Made by a program: the position numbers and the translations under genes
Shown: piece after piece, positions 38,068 to 46,432 of the stretch
How the letters are laid out: the number at the start of each line of letters is the position of its first letter
Position numbering within the stretch: the stretch's first letter is position 1
Source of the DNA: Candidatus Fermentithermobacillaceae bacterium
Lineage (GTDB): Bacteria; Bacillota; Sulfobacillia; Fermentithermobacillales; Fermentithermobacillaceae
Assembly: GCA_018052455.1 (NCBI GenBank)
Contig: JAGPNE010000002.1
Location: forward strand, 1 to 64,000
DNA: 64,000 nucleotides
Reading direction: 5' to 3'
Notes under the pieces: generated by a model
Databases searched by the model: none
Seen by the model: only the letters and a program-made list of their open reading frames with translations
What the model was told of the DNA's origin: nothing

Positions 38068-38730
38068 TTGTTGGATTTCGAAGGAGCTTTATTTGATCTA
38101 GATGGTACTTTGCTAGACTCTATGTGGCTATGGGAAAAAATAGATGAAGAGTTTTTGTCAAGGCGAGGCATAAAAGTGCCGCCTGATTATTTCCATACAA
38201 TTGCGCCCATGACTTTCAGAGAGACAGCCGAGTATACTCGGGAACGGTTTCACCTAGACGAGCCTCCTGAAGAGATTATGGCTGAATGGAACGCCATGGC
38301 CAGAGATGCCTATGCGTACAAAGTACCTCTTAAACCCTATGCAAAAGAGTATCTCCAGTATCTCAAGGGAAAAGGAGTAAGACTAGGTACTGCAACATCC
38401 CTTCCTGATATCCTCTCAGAACCTGCCCTTAAAAGACTAGGGATCTACCATCTTTTTGACGCGTTCACTTCAACAGATGAGGTGAACCGAGGCAAATCCA
38501 GACCCGACTTGTATATTCTAGGAGTTAGCAAACTAGGCGTTCCTCCGGAAAAGTGCGTAGTCTTTGAAGATACCCTAGAAGGCATAAAAGGGGTTTTAGC
38601 CGCAGGTATGAAGCCATGCGGTGTATACGATGAGCATTATGCTTCTTCCCAGGAAGATATGAAGAAGCTGTGCGAAGCATATATTTATAACTTCAGGCAG
38701 CTTTTGCCTTCTTTAGATGTAGGGTTATAA
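38068..38730 (+). CDS. HAD-superfamily phosphatase, phosphoglucomutase-like
   Basis: The 220-residue protein has HAD motif I FDLDGTLLDS, motif II GTATSLP, motif III KSRPDLYILGVSKLGVPPEKCVVFEDTLEGI, and a helical cap. TTG 38068 follows GGGGAGG by eight bases. It is the fifth gene of the thiamine operon, so dephosphorylation of thiamine monophosphate or a pathway intermediate is a reasonable guess, but not shown. Its last 70 bases plus the following spacer are duplicated at 55769, on the far side of the island. Confidence 0.88.
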   Translation: MLDFEGALFDLDGTLLDSMWLWEKIDEEFLSRRGIKVPPDYFHTIAPMTFRETAEYTRERFHLDEPPEEIMAEWNAMARDAYAYKVPLKPYAKEYLQYLKGKGVRLGTATSLPDILSEPALKRLGIYHLFDAFTSTDEVNRGKSRPDLYILGVSKLGVPPEKCVVFEDTLEGIKGVLAAGMKPCGVYDEHYASSQEDMKKLCEAYIYNFRQLLPSLDVGL

Positions 38731-38803
38731 TGCTCGTGATTCAAGTTGCGCAGTAATATTTTAGGATCTTTGAATATGTCAGATTGTGCAGAAAGGGATT
38801 CAC
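38659..38803 (+). repeat. Direct repeat flanking the island, left copy
   Basis: These 145 bases (3' end of the HAD gene and spacer) match 55769-55913 base for base apart from a few substitutions, with equal length. The right copy leads into an intact nitroreductase gene, while the left copy leads into a deleted remnant of it. Confidence 0.95.
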
Positions 38804-38873
38804 GATGAGATTTCCGATTACTTAGAGACCTTAGAGCCCCTTTGCCCAGAAATCAAAGCTAAACTCATATTTA
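38804..38873 (+). pseudogene. Remnant of nitroreductase 5' region
   Basis: The sequence from gatgagatttccgat to about 38873 aligns with 55998-56067, inside the nitroreductase gene. It lacks the first about 84 bases of that gene (start codon included) and diverges after about 70 bases. It is a fragment of a duplicated gene, not expressed. Confidence 0.85.
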
Positions 38874-38989
38874 TCTATGCCAAGTTCTAAAACGCCTTGA
38901 AATACGGGTGTTTACAGCGTTTTTGAGCGTTGGCCTTGTGCCTTTTCCCTCGTTTTTCCTTTGCGGGAAGAAATGAGGGAAATTTTCGT

Positions 38990-39480
38990 CTATCCTTCTC
39001 CTACTACCTTATCAAGCAGCCTTGCGGAAGTACGCTTTGCTTCCCTTGGAGCATGAATATAGATGTTCATTGTGGTACTAACACTAGCGTGGCCCAAAAA
39101 GTTCTTGCACATCTTTCGGTGCTTCCGCAGAACGTAGCAAGGTGTAAACTTCATAATAGGTGCAGTCTTTTTCCTTTGCCACCACATAGTACTTCAGATT
39201 GAACAGTTTGCCATATTTGAAACGGCAAAGGTGCTGCTCTTTCTTTGCTTCCCGCGAACCTCGCCAATGCGAAGCCCTGTAAAGCAGGCGATCTGAATAG
39301 GCAGCAGGGCGGGATTGTCTTTGGCTTTCAGGAACGCGGCCAACGCCGAATACTGCTCGTAGGTGATGGTCGTTACGGAACAGTCGTTACCGTTCTCATC
39401 GGGAAAAAAGTTCGTAATCCTCTTTCTTGCCGCGTCTTACCACATACTGCATGGGATTGAATGAGATAAGCTGTTTTGGA
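38990..39480 (-). pseudogene. Tyrosine recombinase (integrase), degraded
   Basis: Two parts of the catalytic domain are readable on the minus strand in different frames. The first, near 39245-39380, is YEQYSALAAFLKAKDN and ACFTGLRIGEVRG, with the catalytic Arg. The second, near 38990-39187, is MCKNFLGHASVSTTMNIYIH, carrying the His and catalytic Tyr end. Stops and frameshifts separate them, and the N-terminal arm is missing. It resembles integrases of Tn916-like elements and marks the old end of a mobile element. Confidence 0.8.
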
Positions 39481-39829
39481 ACTACCGCGAAACGGAACGA
39501 GCCTTGCAATACAGGGAGTATAGGCAAATGTATCCTACGCTCCATGCGTCTGCCCTTCTCCGCTTGCGGCGCTGGCGTTTTTCGCTCCGTCCCCGCTGCC
39601 CTGGGGAAAAGATCACGCTCTTTTCGGCTGGAAACATCGTGGCGCGCCCGTCGCCCGGCTCTCTGTATGCCGCTACTCGCGGTTTGTGCCCGGTTTGCCG
39701 TTTTATTCAGTTATGAAGCTGTGCTTGAGGAAAAACTATGTCCTCATACGCCTGTTCATTTTCAGGCGAAGAATAAACGGGCAATCAACAGTATTTTCTC
39801 AGATACACCTCCATGTGGCGCAGGCTGCG

Positions 39830-40135
39830 TTCAACCGAAGTGCCAACAGCGGCCTTGCTTATGCCCTCTGCCCTTGGCTATGGCCGCGTGGAGCTGCTGA
39901 TTCGTGACTTTGCGTTGGTATATCTCGCAGGGGGACAGGGACACGAACACGATGTCATACTCGATGCCGTCGTCCCGGCCAAGGGAGAAATAGGCTTTGT
40001 GCCAGTATGTACGCAGGAGATAGGCCGCCTCTTATAGCTCAAGGCTGCGCAGCAGGGCTGTAACCTCGTCCGGCACGTGGATGAAGCAGTCGGACACATA
40101 AACGGGTAGTAATCCCCCAGATTGATTTTTATCAC
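39830..40135 (-). pseudogene. Sigma-70-like regulator of a conjugative element, degraded
   Basis: From GTG 40135 the minus strand reads VIKINLGDYYPF after SD GGAGAAAAA. After a small indel the family continues in another frame with CFIHVPDEVTALLRSL, an in-frame stop, then HKAYFSLGRDDGIEYDIVFV and SPCEIYQRKVTNQQLHAAI. This is the sigma-70 region 4-like protein found beside integrase genes in Tn916-type elements. It is clearly inactive. Confidence 0.65.
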
Positions 40136-40630
40136 TTGATTTTTCTCCGTTTCGAGTTTTTGGGAGTGGCGAATCGAAACGGAGGCGGCGGAGAACGGCA
40201 ACGGGGATAGCCCCGCACTTTGGGCCAAGTTGGCCCGAAGTGGCATAGGGGCTTGTCCGTCACATGGGCATGACGATTAGGCCCGGCCCTGCCTGGACTT
40301 TTGGGGAACGGTGATTTACAGAAAGATAGCCGGGTCTACTCGAAACGGTAAACCCGGCTGTAGAAACTGATGTATCAAGCGGTTCTCTGCCCACAGGGAC
40401 ATCCCATGACGAGGCCTGCCCAGTGTAGTTACCCTTGAACTTCCGTGCTGTTTTTACCTGTACATTGGGATGGGTGCGAACCAGCTTGACATTGTCGTGT
40501 CGTAAGCCCATACAATATCCGATCTGTAAAGCGCGGCAGAGCCTCCTATTATAGGTAACGCCGCTTTACGGAGATTTCATTGCCGGTTCCTGCTGACTTG
40601 TATAGAATCTGGCAATGTTTTGTCGAACGT

Positions 40631-40669
40631 AAAAAATCAGGCGACCTTGTTTTCCAAGACCGCCTGATT
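40631..40669 (-). terminator. Rho-independent terminator after the LRR-SLH gene
   Basis: On the minus strand AATCAGGCG pairs with CGCCTGATT (9 bp, loop of about 17 with a small inner helix) and is followed by a T6 run. It lies about 110 bases past the LRR-SLH stop codon. Confidence 0.8.
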
Positions 40670-40737
40670 GGGATTTTCATATTCAGTTTTTCTTTTTCGA
40701 GACTTTGTCGCTGTATCTTTTCTATTTTCGCGGGGAG

Positions 40738-40776
40738 ACGGGAAGGACAGGCGGTATATGGCCCTGTCCTTCCCGT
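40738..40776. repeat. 14-bp inverted repeat at the 3' end of the LRR-SLH gene
   Basis: acgggaaggacagg (40738-40751) and its perfect complement (40763-40776) would form a strong hairpin just after the stop codon. There is no T-tract on the minus strand, so it may protect the mRNA end rather than terminate. Confidence 0.7.
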
Positions 40777-40782
40777 TTGCCG

Positions 40783-43700
40783 TTATTTCATCAGAAGGTT
40801 GTACAGCATCTGCGCCATTTCCGCGCGGGTGGTGGTGTCTGTCGGTGAGAGCTTGCCATCGCTGCCGCTGACAGTGCCTGTTTTAACGAGCAGCGTCAGA
40901 GCTTCCTTCGCCCAAGAGGCGATATTTCCAGTGTCGGAGAAGTCTGCAAGCGTCTTGCCGGAATTGCCCTGGGGAAGCTGGCCGATGACGTTCAGGGCGT
41001 TGTACAGCAGGGTAAATACTTCCTGCCGGGTGATCTCTCTGCCCGGCGCGAACATATCGTTGCCTACGCCCGCCGAGATACCCAGCCGCTTTGTCGCTGC
41101 CAGATAATTCGTGTAATAGGTGTTGCCCGCGTCCGCGAAATTGTCCGTAGGGGTTGTGTCTGGCGCGATGCTATAGGCCCGCATCAGCAGGACGATGAAT
41201 TCGCCCCGTGTCAGTTTGGCGTCCGGGCCGTAGTTCCCGTTGCCTGTGCCTGCAGTGATGCCCCGCGCTCCGATGAAGGCCACGGCCTTTTTGTACCACG
41301 CGGCGTCGGCCACGTCCTTGAAGCTCACGGGATTATAGCCCACAGCATATTTACTGAAATGGGTAGTGGTAAAAGTGACCGTACCCGTGGCCGCGTCAAA
41401 GTGGCCGTTCGGGAGGCAGACCAGCTTGCCGCTGCCGTCCAGATACCAGATGATCAGGCTTTCGGGAGTTTTCAGTTCCTCCGCCGTGGGCGTATAGGGA
41501 ATGGTCACGGCGATGGGGGCGGCGTGGTTGTTCCACGCCGTTTGCGTGCCGTCAAGCGTCAGGGTGAGCTGGACAATCGGTCTATTACCGACAGCGGCTT
41601 TTTCCGCTTCGGAGAGGCCAAAGGCGTCACCCCGTGCGACGGTGATACCCGCCGTTTTTTCCTCCGTGCCCGTCAGGGACGAGAGCATATTATCGGAGAA
41701 GGTTACGCTGCCGAAGCCTGTTGTTAGCGTCAGCGCGCCGCCCCTCTGATCGACTGACAGCGCGGAGGCCGGAAACTCCAGTCTGTAGGCGCTGACGCCG
41801 GATATATTGGGCATGGAGACGGAGGCATTCCCGGCGCGCAGCAGATTTTCCGCTTTGGCCCCGTTCAGGCTGGCTGTGCCGATGGAGTCGCTGACCATCA
41901 CGGGCAGCGTATCCGTTGTGACGCCGCTCTGTTTCACGTCGGCGTTATAAGTCTGCGTGGTAGAGTCACCACCGCCTCCCGTTTTGGTGGTAAATGCCCT
42001 GTCCTCGCCGTAGGCTGTGCCCGCGCTGCTCGTGGCGTAGGCGCGCACATGGTAGGGCGTACTGGCCGCAAGGCCGCTGATGGCCGTATTGAAGATGCCC
42101 GTGCCGCTGCCTACGGTCACTTTCGTAACGCCCGTGCCGCCGACGGCAGGATTGGCCGACGAACCGTACACAAAGCCGCGTTCCGTCACCGACGCGCTGC
42201 CGCTTGCCGTGACGTTGCCGTTGAGCGTCGCGCCGGAGGCCGTGATGCCCGATGGGTCATTGGTTACGACGGTCGGGGCCACAGGATCGTCGTCCCCGCC
42301 GCCGCCCGTGGACATCCACGCTATGGCTAAGGCATAGTAGTTTGTCGTGACGCCCCCAACGCTACTCGACCCCGCAGGAATGTAATCATCTTCGCTGTCA
42401 GCGGTTGTAAGGCGTACAACACCCACGCCGGTATAGGTGCTTGAAGCGGTTGTATAGCCGGTGTCGCCGTCATAATCACGCCCGTATATCGCTGTAATGG
42501 TAAGTGTTCCGTCCGCATTGATACCCACAGGGCCATTCACCCCGGCAAAATTGCTAAGAGCGACCGTGAAAACCTCGCTACCTGCCGGAGTGGAATCCAG
42601 CGTTTTCACAAAGCGTTCTGTAATAACGCTGCTGAAATCAGGCTGTGAAAGCTCCAGCACTTCATACATCGTATCATCGCCGTAGCTCGCAGCTATAAGC
42701 GCGTCGATGAGGCCGCCTTCATCTTCTGTGCCCAATTCGTTGCTTATAACAAGCGTCGTACCCGCGCCGATGTACCACAATTTTAACGATATGCCCGCCG
42801 AATCCTGCGCGCCCTCCTCGGTGACGGCGCTGCCCTTGATGGTTGCCGTAAGCGTCGCGTCGGCGGTCCGGGCCGTTGTCGCAGCGCCCGTGAGCGTGAT
42901 AACGATGGTGTTGCCCGTGCCTTTGGCGGCGGTGTAGGAAAGACCGGCAGGAAGCCCGGTCAGCGTCACGTCGGAAGCCGACACGCCCGTCGCTACCGTG
43001 CCGGAGGTCACGTTGATTTCCCACGCTTTATCTCTGGCCGATGGGGTCTTGTTGTCGATTTGCAGGATGGCGGTATCGTCCGTGGCCGTCCCCGCGACGG
43101 TGAGGGTATCGGAGGGCATCCACGCGATGGCAAAGGCATGATAGTTTATTGAACCGCTTGAACCTGCGTCAATGTAATACCCCGGACTACCAGCCTCAAC
43201 GAAATTTGTATCGCCCGGAACAAGCGTTGTGGGATAATTGGAATAGCCCGTTTGCCCATAATAATCGCGCCCAAATATCGGTACGATTATAAGCGTTCCG
43301 TCCGTATTGATGCCCACCGGGTTGTTTATTCCGGTGAAGTCAGAGAGCTTTGCCGTAAATATCTCGCTTCCGGCAGGGCAGTTTGACAGAGTATCAAGGA
43401 AGATCTGCGATATGATGCCCCCCGAAGCAGGCTCTAACGCCACAAGAGCATCATACAAACTACCATCTCCGTATCCTCCCGCAATCAGCCTGTCAATCAG
43501 CCCGCCTTCCTCGTTGGAGAGGACAAAGGTGGTGGCCGCCGGGTCCGTGCCGCCCGCGTAGGCCTGCTCATATCCGTCGTTCCAGTCCATCACCTTCCAG
43601 CCGCGGCCCGTCGCAACGGCCACATCGCTCTCCGGCGCGACGTTGCCGTCCGCCGGGGAGGCCGCCGTGTCAATGACATACAGTTTGTAATTCTCCGTGG

Positions 43701-44691
43701 TCGCGGCCAGCGCCGAGACGATATTTGTCATCGCTGCGCCCTTGATTCTATTGCAGTAGAGTTTCACCTGCATCAGAGCGGTATTTTGCGAAATATCCAG
43801 CGCCGTCAGCTTGTTTATGGCGCAGTTGAGCACCGTCATCGCCGTGTTGTGCGTCACGTCCAGTGAGGTCAGCTGGTTTTTCTCGCATTGCACCCGTTTG
43901 AGCGCCGTGCTCTGCGGTAGCGTCAGCGAGGTCAGCGCGTTATTTGTGCATTCGAGATTGCTGAGCGCTGTGTTTGCCGACAGGTCCAGCGAACTGATCG
44001 CGTTGTTGCGGCAGTTTAGTCCGACTAGGGCGGTCTGCGCGGATACGTTCAGCCCCGTAAGGCCGCAGTTGGCGCATAGCAGGCTGGCGAGCAGTGTGTT
44101 GGCGCTCAGGTCCAGCGCGGCAACCGCGTTATTGGAGCAGTTGAGCGTTTGAAGCGCGGTGTTGCCGGAAACGTCCAGCGCGGTGATCTGGTTATCCGAA
44201 ACATTCAGTTCGGTCAGTGCTGTATTTTGGCTGACATCCAGCGTCGTCAGGCTGTTATGGTAGACGTCCAGCTTGGTCAGCGCCGTGTTTTGCGTCACGT
44301 CCAGCGCCGTCAGGCTGCCGCTGCGGCAGGTGAGGCTCTCCAGATAAGGATTTTCCGACACGTCCAGTGCGGTGGTCGTATCGGCCAAAACGCAATCGAG
44401 CAGTGTGACCTTGCCATATATCGTAATGGTCTGGGAACTGATCGTATAGGATTTATACAGGCCGACATTATCCTCGCCAGTATCCTTGACGGCGTTGCCG
44501 TTGAGATCAACCCAGACGCCCGCCAGATCTTCCGCATTTGCCGCCTGCAGGCTCAGCATGATGTTGGAGCCGATTGCCCGCGAAGTCGTCAGCGTCATCA
44601 CCGGGTCAGCAGAATCCGCCCACGCTGTAACGGGCAGCATGACCGCCGCCATCGCAGTGCACAGCAGCCACGCCAAAAATTTCTTCTTCAT
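40783..44691 (-). CDS. Large surface protein: leucine-rich repeats, duplicated module, Fn3-like domain, SLH domains
   Basis: This 1302-residue protein starts with signal peptide MKKKFLAWLLCTAMAAVMLP. About residues 108-317 are ten 21-residue leucine-rich repeats of the form LDVSQNTALTELNVSDNQIT. Two related modules of about 130 residues follow (about 386-520 and 644-795, sharing GGLIDxLIA, PAGSEVF and YGRDY). Then come a Fn3-like domain (about 804-902) and three C-terminal SLH domains (about 1120-1302) that would bind cell-wall polymer. ATG 44691 is six bases after AAGGTG. GC content is well above host level. It is probably an internalin- or adhesin-like S-layer protein; the target is unknown. 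Confidence 0.88.
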   Translation of the reverse strand: MKKKFLAWLLCTAMAAVMLPVTAWADSADPVMTLTTSRAIGSNIMLSLQAANAEDLAGVWVDLNGNAVKDTGEDNVGLYKSYTISSQTITIYGKVTLLDCVLADTTTALDVSENPYLESLTCRSGSLTALDVTQNTALTKLDVYHNSLTTLDVSQNTALTELNVSDNQITALDVSGNTALQTLNCSNNAVAALDLSANTLLASLLCANCGLTGLNVSAQTALVGLNCRNNAISSLDLSANTALSNLECTNNALTSLTLPQSTALKRVQCEKNQLTSLDVTHNTAMTVLNCAINKLTALDISQNTALMQVKLYCNRIKGAAMTNIVSALAATTENYKLYVIDTAASPADGNVAPESDVAVATGRGWKVMDWNDGYEQAYAGGTDPAATTFVLSNEEGGLIDRLIAGGYGDGSLYDALVALEPASGGIISQIFLDTLSNCPAGSEIFTAKLSDFTGINNPVGINTDGTLIIVPIFGRDYYGQTGYSNYPTTLVPGDTNFVEAGSPGYYIDAGSSGSINYHAFAIAWMPSDTLTVAGTATDDTAILQIDNKTPSARDKAWEINVTSGTVATGVSASDVTLTGLPAGLSYTAAKGTGNTIVITLTGAATTARTADATLTATIKGSAVTEEGAQDSAGISLKLWYIGAGTTLVISNELGTEDEGGLIDALIAASYGDDTMYEVLELSQPDFSSVITERFVKTLDSTPAGSEVFTVALSNFAGVNGPVGINADGTLTITAIYGRDYDGDTGYTTASSTYTGVGVVRLTTADSEDDYIPAGSSSVGGVTTNYYALAIAWMSTGGGGDDDPVAPTVVTNDPSGITASGATLNGNVTASGSASVTERGFVYGSSANPAVGGTGVTKVTVGSGTGIFNTAISGLAASTPYHVRAYATSSAGTAYGEDRAFTTKTGGGGDSTTQTYNADVKQSGVTTDTLPVMVSDSIGTASLNGAKAENLLRAGNASVSMPNISGVSAYRLEFPASALSVDQRGGALTLTTGFGSVTFSDNMLSSLTGTEEKTAGITVARGDAFGLSEAEKAAVGNRPIVQLTLTLDGTQTAWNNHAAPIAVTIPYTPTAEELKTPESLIIWYLDGSGKLVCLPNGHFDAATGTVTFTTTHFSKYAVGYNPVSFKDVADAAWYKKAVAFIGARGITAGTGNGNYGPDAKLTRGEFIVLLMRAYSIAPDTTPTDNFADAGNTYYTNYLAATKRLGISAGVGNDMFAPGREITRQEVFTLLYNALNVIGQLPQGNSGKTLADFSDTGNIASWAKEALTLLVKTGTVSGSDGKLSPTDTTTRAEMAQMLYNLLMK

Positions 44692-44726
44692 GAATAACAC
44701 CTTAATAACACCTTCTTTCTCAAAAA

Positions 44727-45143
44727 TTAGGGTTGTGCTTTAATATCCCGTCTTGTATCAGGCGGGCTTGCACGCAGCCGTTCCATCAGTTCGTCCAGCT
44801 TCGCGCCGTCCACCGGCTTCAGGATGGTTCCAAAAGCCGGTATCCCTTTCGCGCTTTCAAGCTCTTTGGCATACGCCGTCACGAACACGATGCGGGCCGC
44901 AGGGTTTTGCGCGAGTATCTTTTTCGCCAGTTCCGCGCCGCTCATTTTTGGCATGGACAGGTCAAGGAAAAACACGTCCGGCCGGACGCTCTGCGCGGCC
45001 TCCAGCGCCGCCGCCGACGCCGTAAACGCGCCAGCGATCTCCACCGCGTCATAGCGGGAGAGCCAGTAGACCATCTCGCTCAAACACGGGGCTTCGTCGT
45101 CCACGATCATCACACGCGTGAAAAACTCCCTCCTTTTCTTCAT
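44727..45143 (-). CDS. Single-domain response regulator
   Basis: The 138-residue product is a stand-alone CheY-like receiver: acidic pair in VMIVDDEAP, phosphoacceptor Asp in DVFFLDLSMPKMSG, Thr in VFVTAYA and Lys in GTILKPV. No output domain follows. It ends 36 bases before the LRR-SLH start, so both may be one transcript. It may be phosphorylated by the 7TM kinase encoded upstream. The start could also be the internal ATG of MIVDDE, since an AGGAGG lies inside the first codons. Confidence 0.88.
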   Translation of the reverse strand: MKKRREFFTRVMIVDDEAPCLSEMVYWLSRYDAVEIAGAFTASAAALEAAQSVRPDVFFLDLSMPKMSGAELAKKILAQNPAARIVFVTAYAKELESAKGIPAFGTILKPVDGAKLDELMERLRASPPDTRRDIKAQP

Positions 45144-45234
45144 ACTGCGCTTGCTTTAGCATGGGGGCGTAACAAAACGTAACAAACTCAAAAACGTATG
45201 TTCCATGCGTGTTTTGCGCTTCGCGCAGACGCAA

Positions 45235-45279
45235 AAAGACCGCTTTTCAGGGGCGTTTTGCACTTTTCAAGCGGTCTTT
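45235..45279 (-). terminator. Terminator after the SARP-type regulator gene
   Basis: On the minus strand AAAGACCGCTT and AAGCGGTCTTT form an 11-bp perfect stem, followed by TTTTTG. It separates the kinase/regulator pair from the orphan receiver and LRR-SLH genes. Confidence 0.82.
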
Positions 45280-45310
45280 CGAAAAAATCTTCAGAAGAAT
45301 TTTTGGCGCG

Positions 45311-46432
45311 TCAGACGGTGGCTTTCATGCGCCTCACGCGGTCGAAATATTCGCGGTATTTGGCCTGCGGCCTGACGCGATACTCTTTTTTCAGCATGCG
45401 GGCGTATTGCTCAAACCATTCGCAGTAGGCGGGGAGGTTGCCGCCCTCCATGTAAATATCTAAAAGCGCCTCGTAGCCTTCGGTGGAAAGCGGGTTTCGC
45501 GCAAGCAGCGCATTCAATATATTCTCCGCTTCGGGCGCGCGGCCCGCCAGCGTGTGGCACGCGGCCAGCCCCAGCGCGATGCGCTCGTATTCGGTCTCCG
45601 TCTCATAAGCTGTTTCGACTGCCCATTCGTAGCCCTCGCCCTCCAGGTACGGCCTTGTATACAGGTTCAGGGCGCGCGCGGCCTCTACCGCGTTTTTTGT
45701 GGATATAACGGGATTGCCCTCGGCAAAGGCCATGAAATCCGTGTAGTCGCACACGCCGGGCGCTATGGTCAGGCGGTAATCGTCGCCCATTTTCAAGTGT
45801 TCTCCCTCCGCGTCCAGCGCGCAGAGCAGGCTGCGGAGCCGGTAGATGGTCATGCGCAGGTTGACCGCCGTGCCTTTGCTGTCCTGATCGTCAAACAGGG
45901 CGCGCAGCATTTCATCCTTGGCGGGGGCCGCGCCGCGCAGGTCTATGAGATAAAGGAAAAGATCCCGCACCCTGCGGGTTTCCCATTTGACTTCCTCGGC
46001 GGCAAGCAGCTCAAAGGCTCCGAAGCAGCGGATTTTCATGCGGTTGTCCGGCGCGGACGCGCGGTTCAGGAGCTTATGCTGCGCGCGAAGATGCTCTATG
46101 GTTTCGTCCAGCCGCGCTTCCTTTACGGGTTTGAGCAGGAAGTCCAGCGGGAAGGTGCTGAACGCCTCCAGTGCGTATTGCGCGTAGGCCGTGACGAATA
46201 CCACGACGATACCGGGGCACACCGCCTGAATTTCCAACGCCAGCTCCAGCCCGGTCAGGCCCGGCATGTCGATGTCCAGAAACGCCGCGTCGGGGCAGCC
46301 CTCCGCTGCCGCCGCAAGGGCGGCGTTCGGGTCGGAAGACATGCCCATTACTTCAATGTCGGGGTATTTGTGCAGCAGCCATTTGAACTCGTCCAAACAA
46401 TGCTGTTCGTCGTCAACGATGAATACGCGCAT
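45311..46432 (-). CDS. Response regulator with winged-helix and BTAD (SARP-like) output
   Basis: The 373-residue protein has an N-terminal receiver (MRVFIVDDEQ, FLDIDMPGLTG, VFVTAYA, FLLKPV; 1-120). A winged-helix DNA-binding region follows (KIRCFGAFELL, VRDLFLYLIDLRG, VNLRMTIYRLRSLL; about 135-225), then a helical bacterial transcriptional activation domain (about 235-370). ATG 46432 is preceded by GGAAGGAGG and gives the normal receiver start, although the frame extends upstream inside the kinase gene. It overlaps the kinase gene by 20 bases, so they form one two-component pair. Confidence 0.9.
   Translation of the reverse strand: MRVFIVDDEQHCLDEFKWLLHKYPDIEVMGMSSDPNAALAAAAEGCPDAAFLDIDMPGLTGLELALEIQAVCPGIVVVFVTAYAQYALEAFSTFPLDFLLKPVKEARLDETIEHLRAQHKLLNRASAPDNRMKIRCFGAFELLAAEEVKWETRRVRDLFLYLIDLRGAAPAKDEMLRALFDDQDSKGTAVNLRMTIYRLRSLLCALDAEGEHLKMGDDYRLTIAPGVCDYTDFMAFAEGNPVISTKNAVEAARALNLYTRPYLEGEGYEWAVETAYETETEYERIALGLAACHTLAGRAPEAENILNALLARNPLSTEGYEALLDIYMEGGNLPAYCEWFEQYARMLKKEYRVRPQAKYREYFDRVRRMKATV

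Larger units (their letters stand above)
39481..40782. other. Decayed mobile-element region
   Basis: No intact gene was seen in about 1.3 kb. It includes the sigma-like remnant (39830-40135), an inverted repeat CTCCGTTTCGA/TCGAAACGGAG (about 40147-40190) upstream of it, an unassigned frame at 40260-40511 and two hairpins near the LRR gene end. It reads as the eroded left part of a conjugative-type element. Confidence 0.6.

Noticed and set aside
40260-40511. 83-codon minus-strand frame in the decayed left part of the island
   Set aside because: No family recognised and it sits among broken genes; not enough support for a CDS.
43741-44370. Regular 63-bp periodicity considered as CRISPR or satellite
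   Set aside because: The repeats are contiguous, in frame, and encode leucine-rich repeats; there are no spacers.
42049-44697. Several plus-strand frames opposite the LRR-SLH gene
   Set aside because: They arise from the repetitive GC-rich antisense strand; the minus strand has a signal peptide, LRR and SLH domains.
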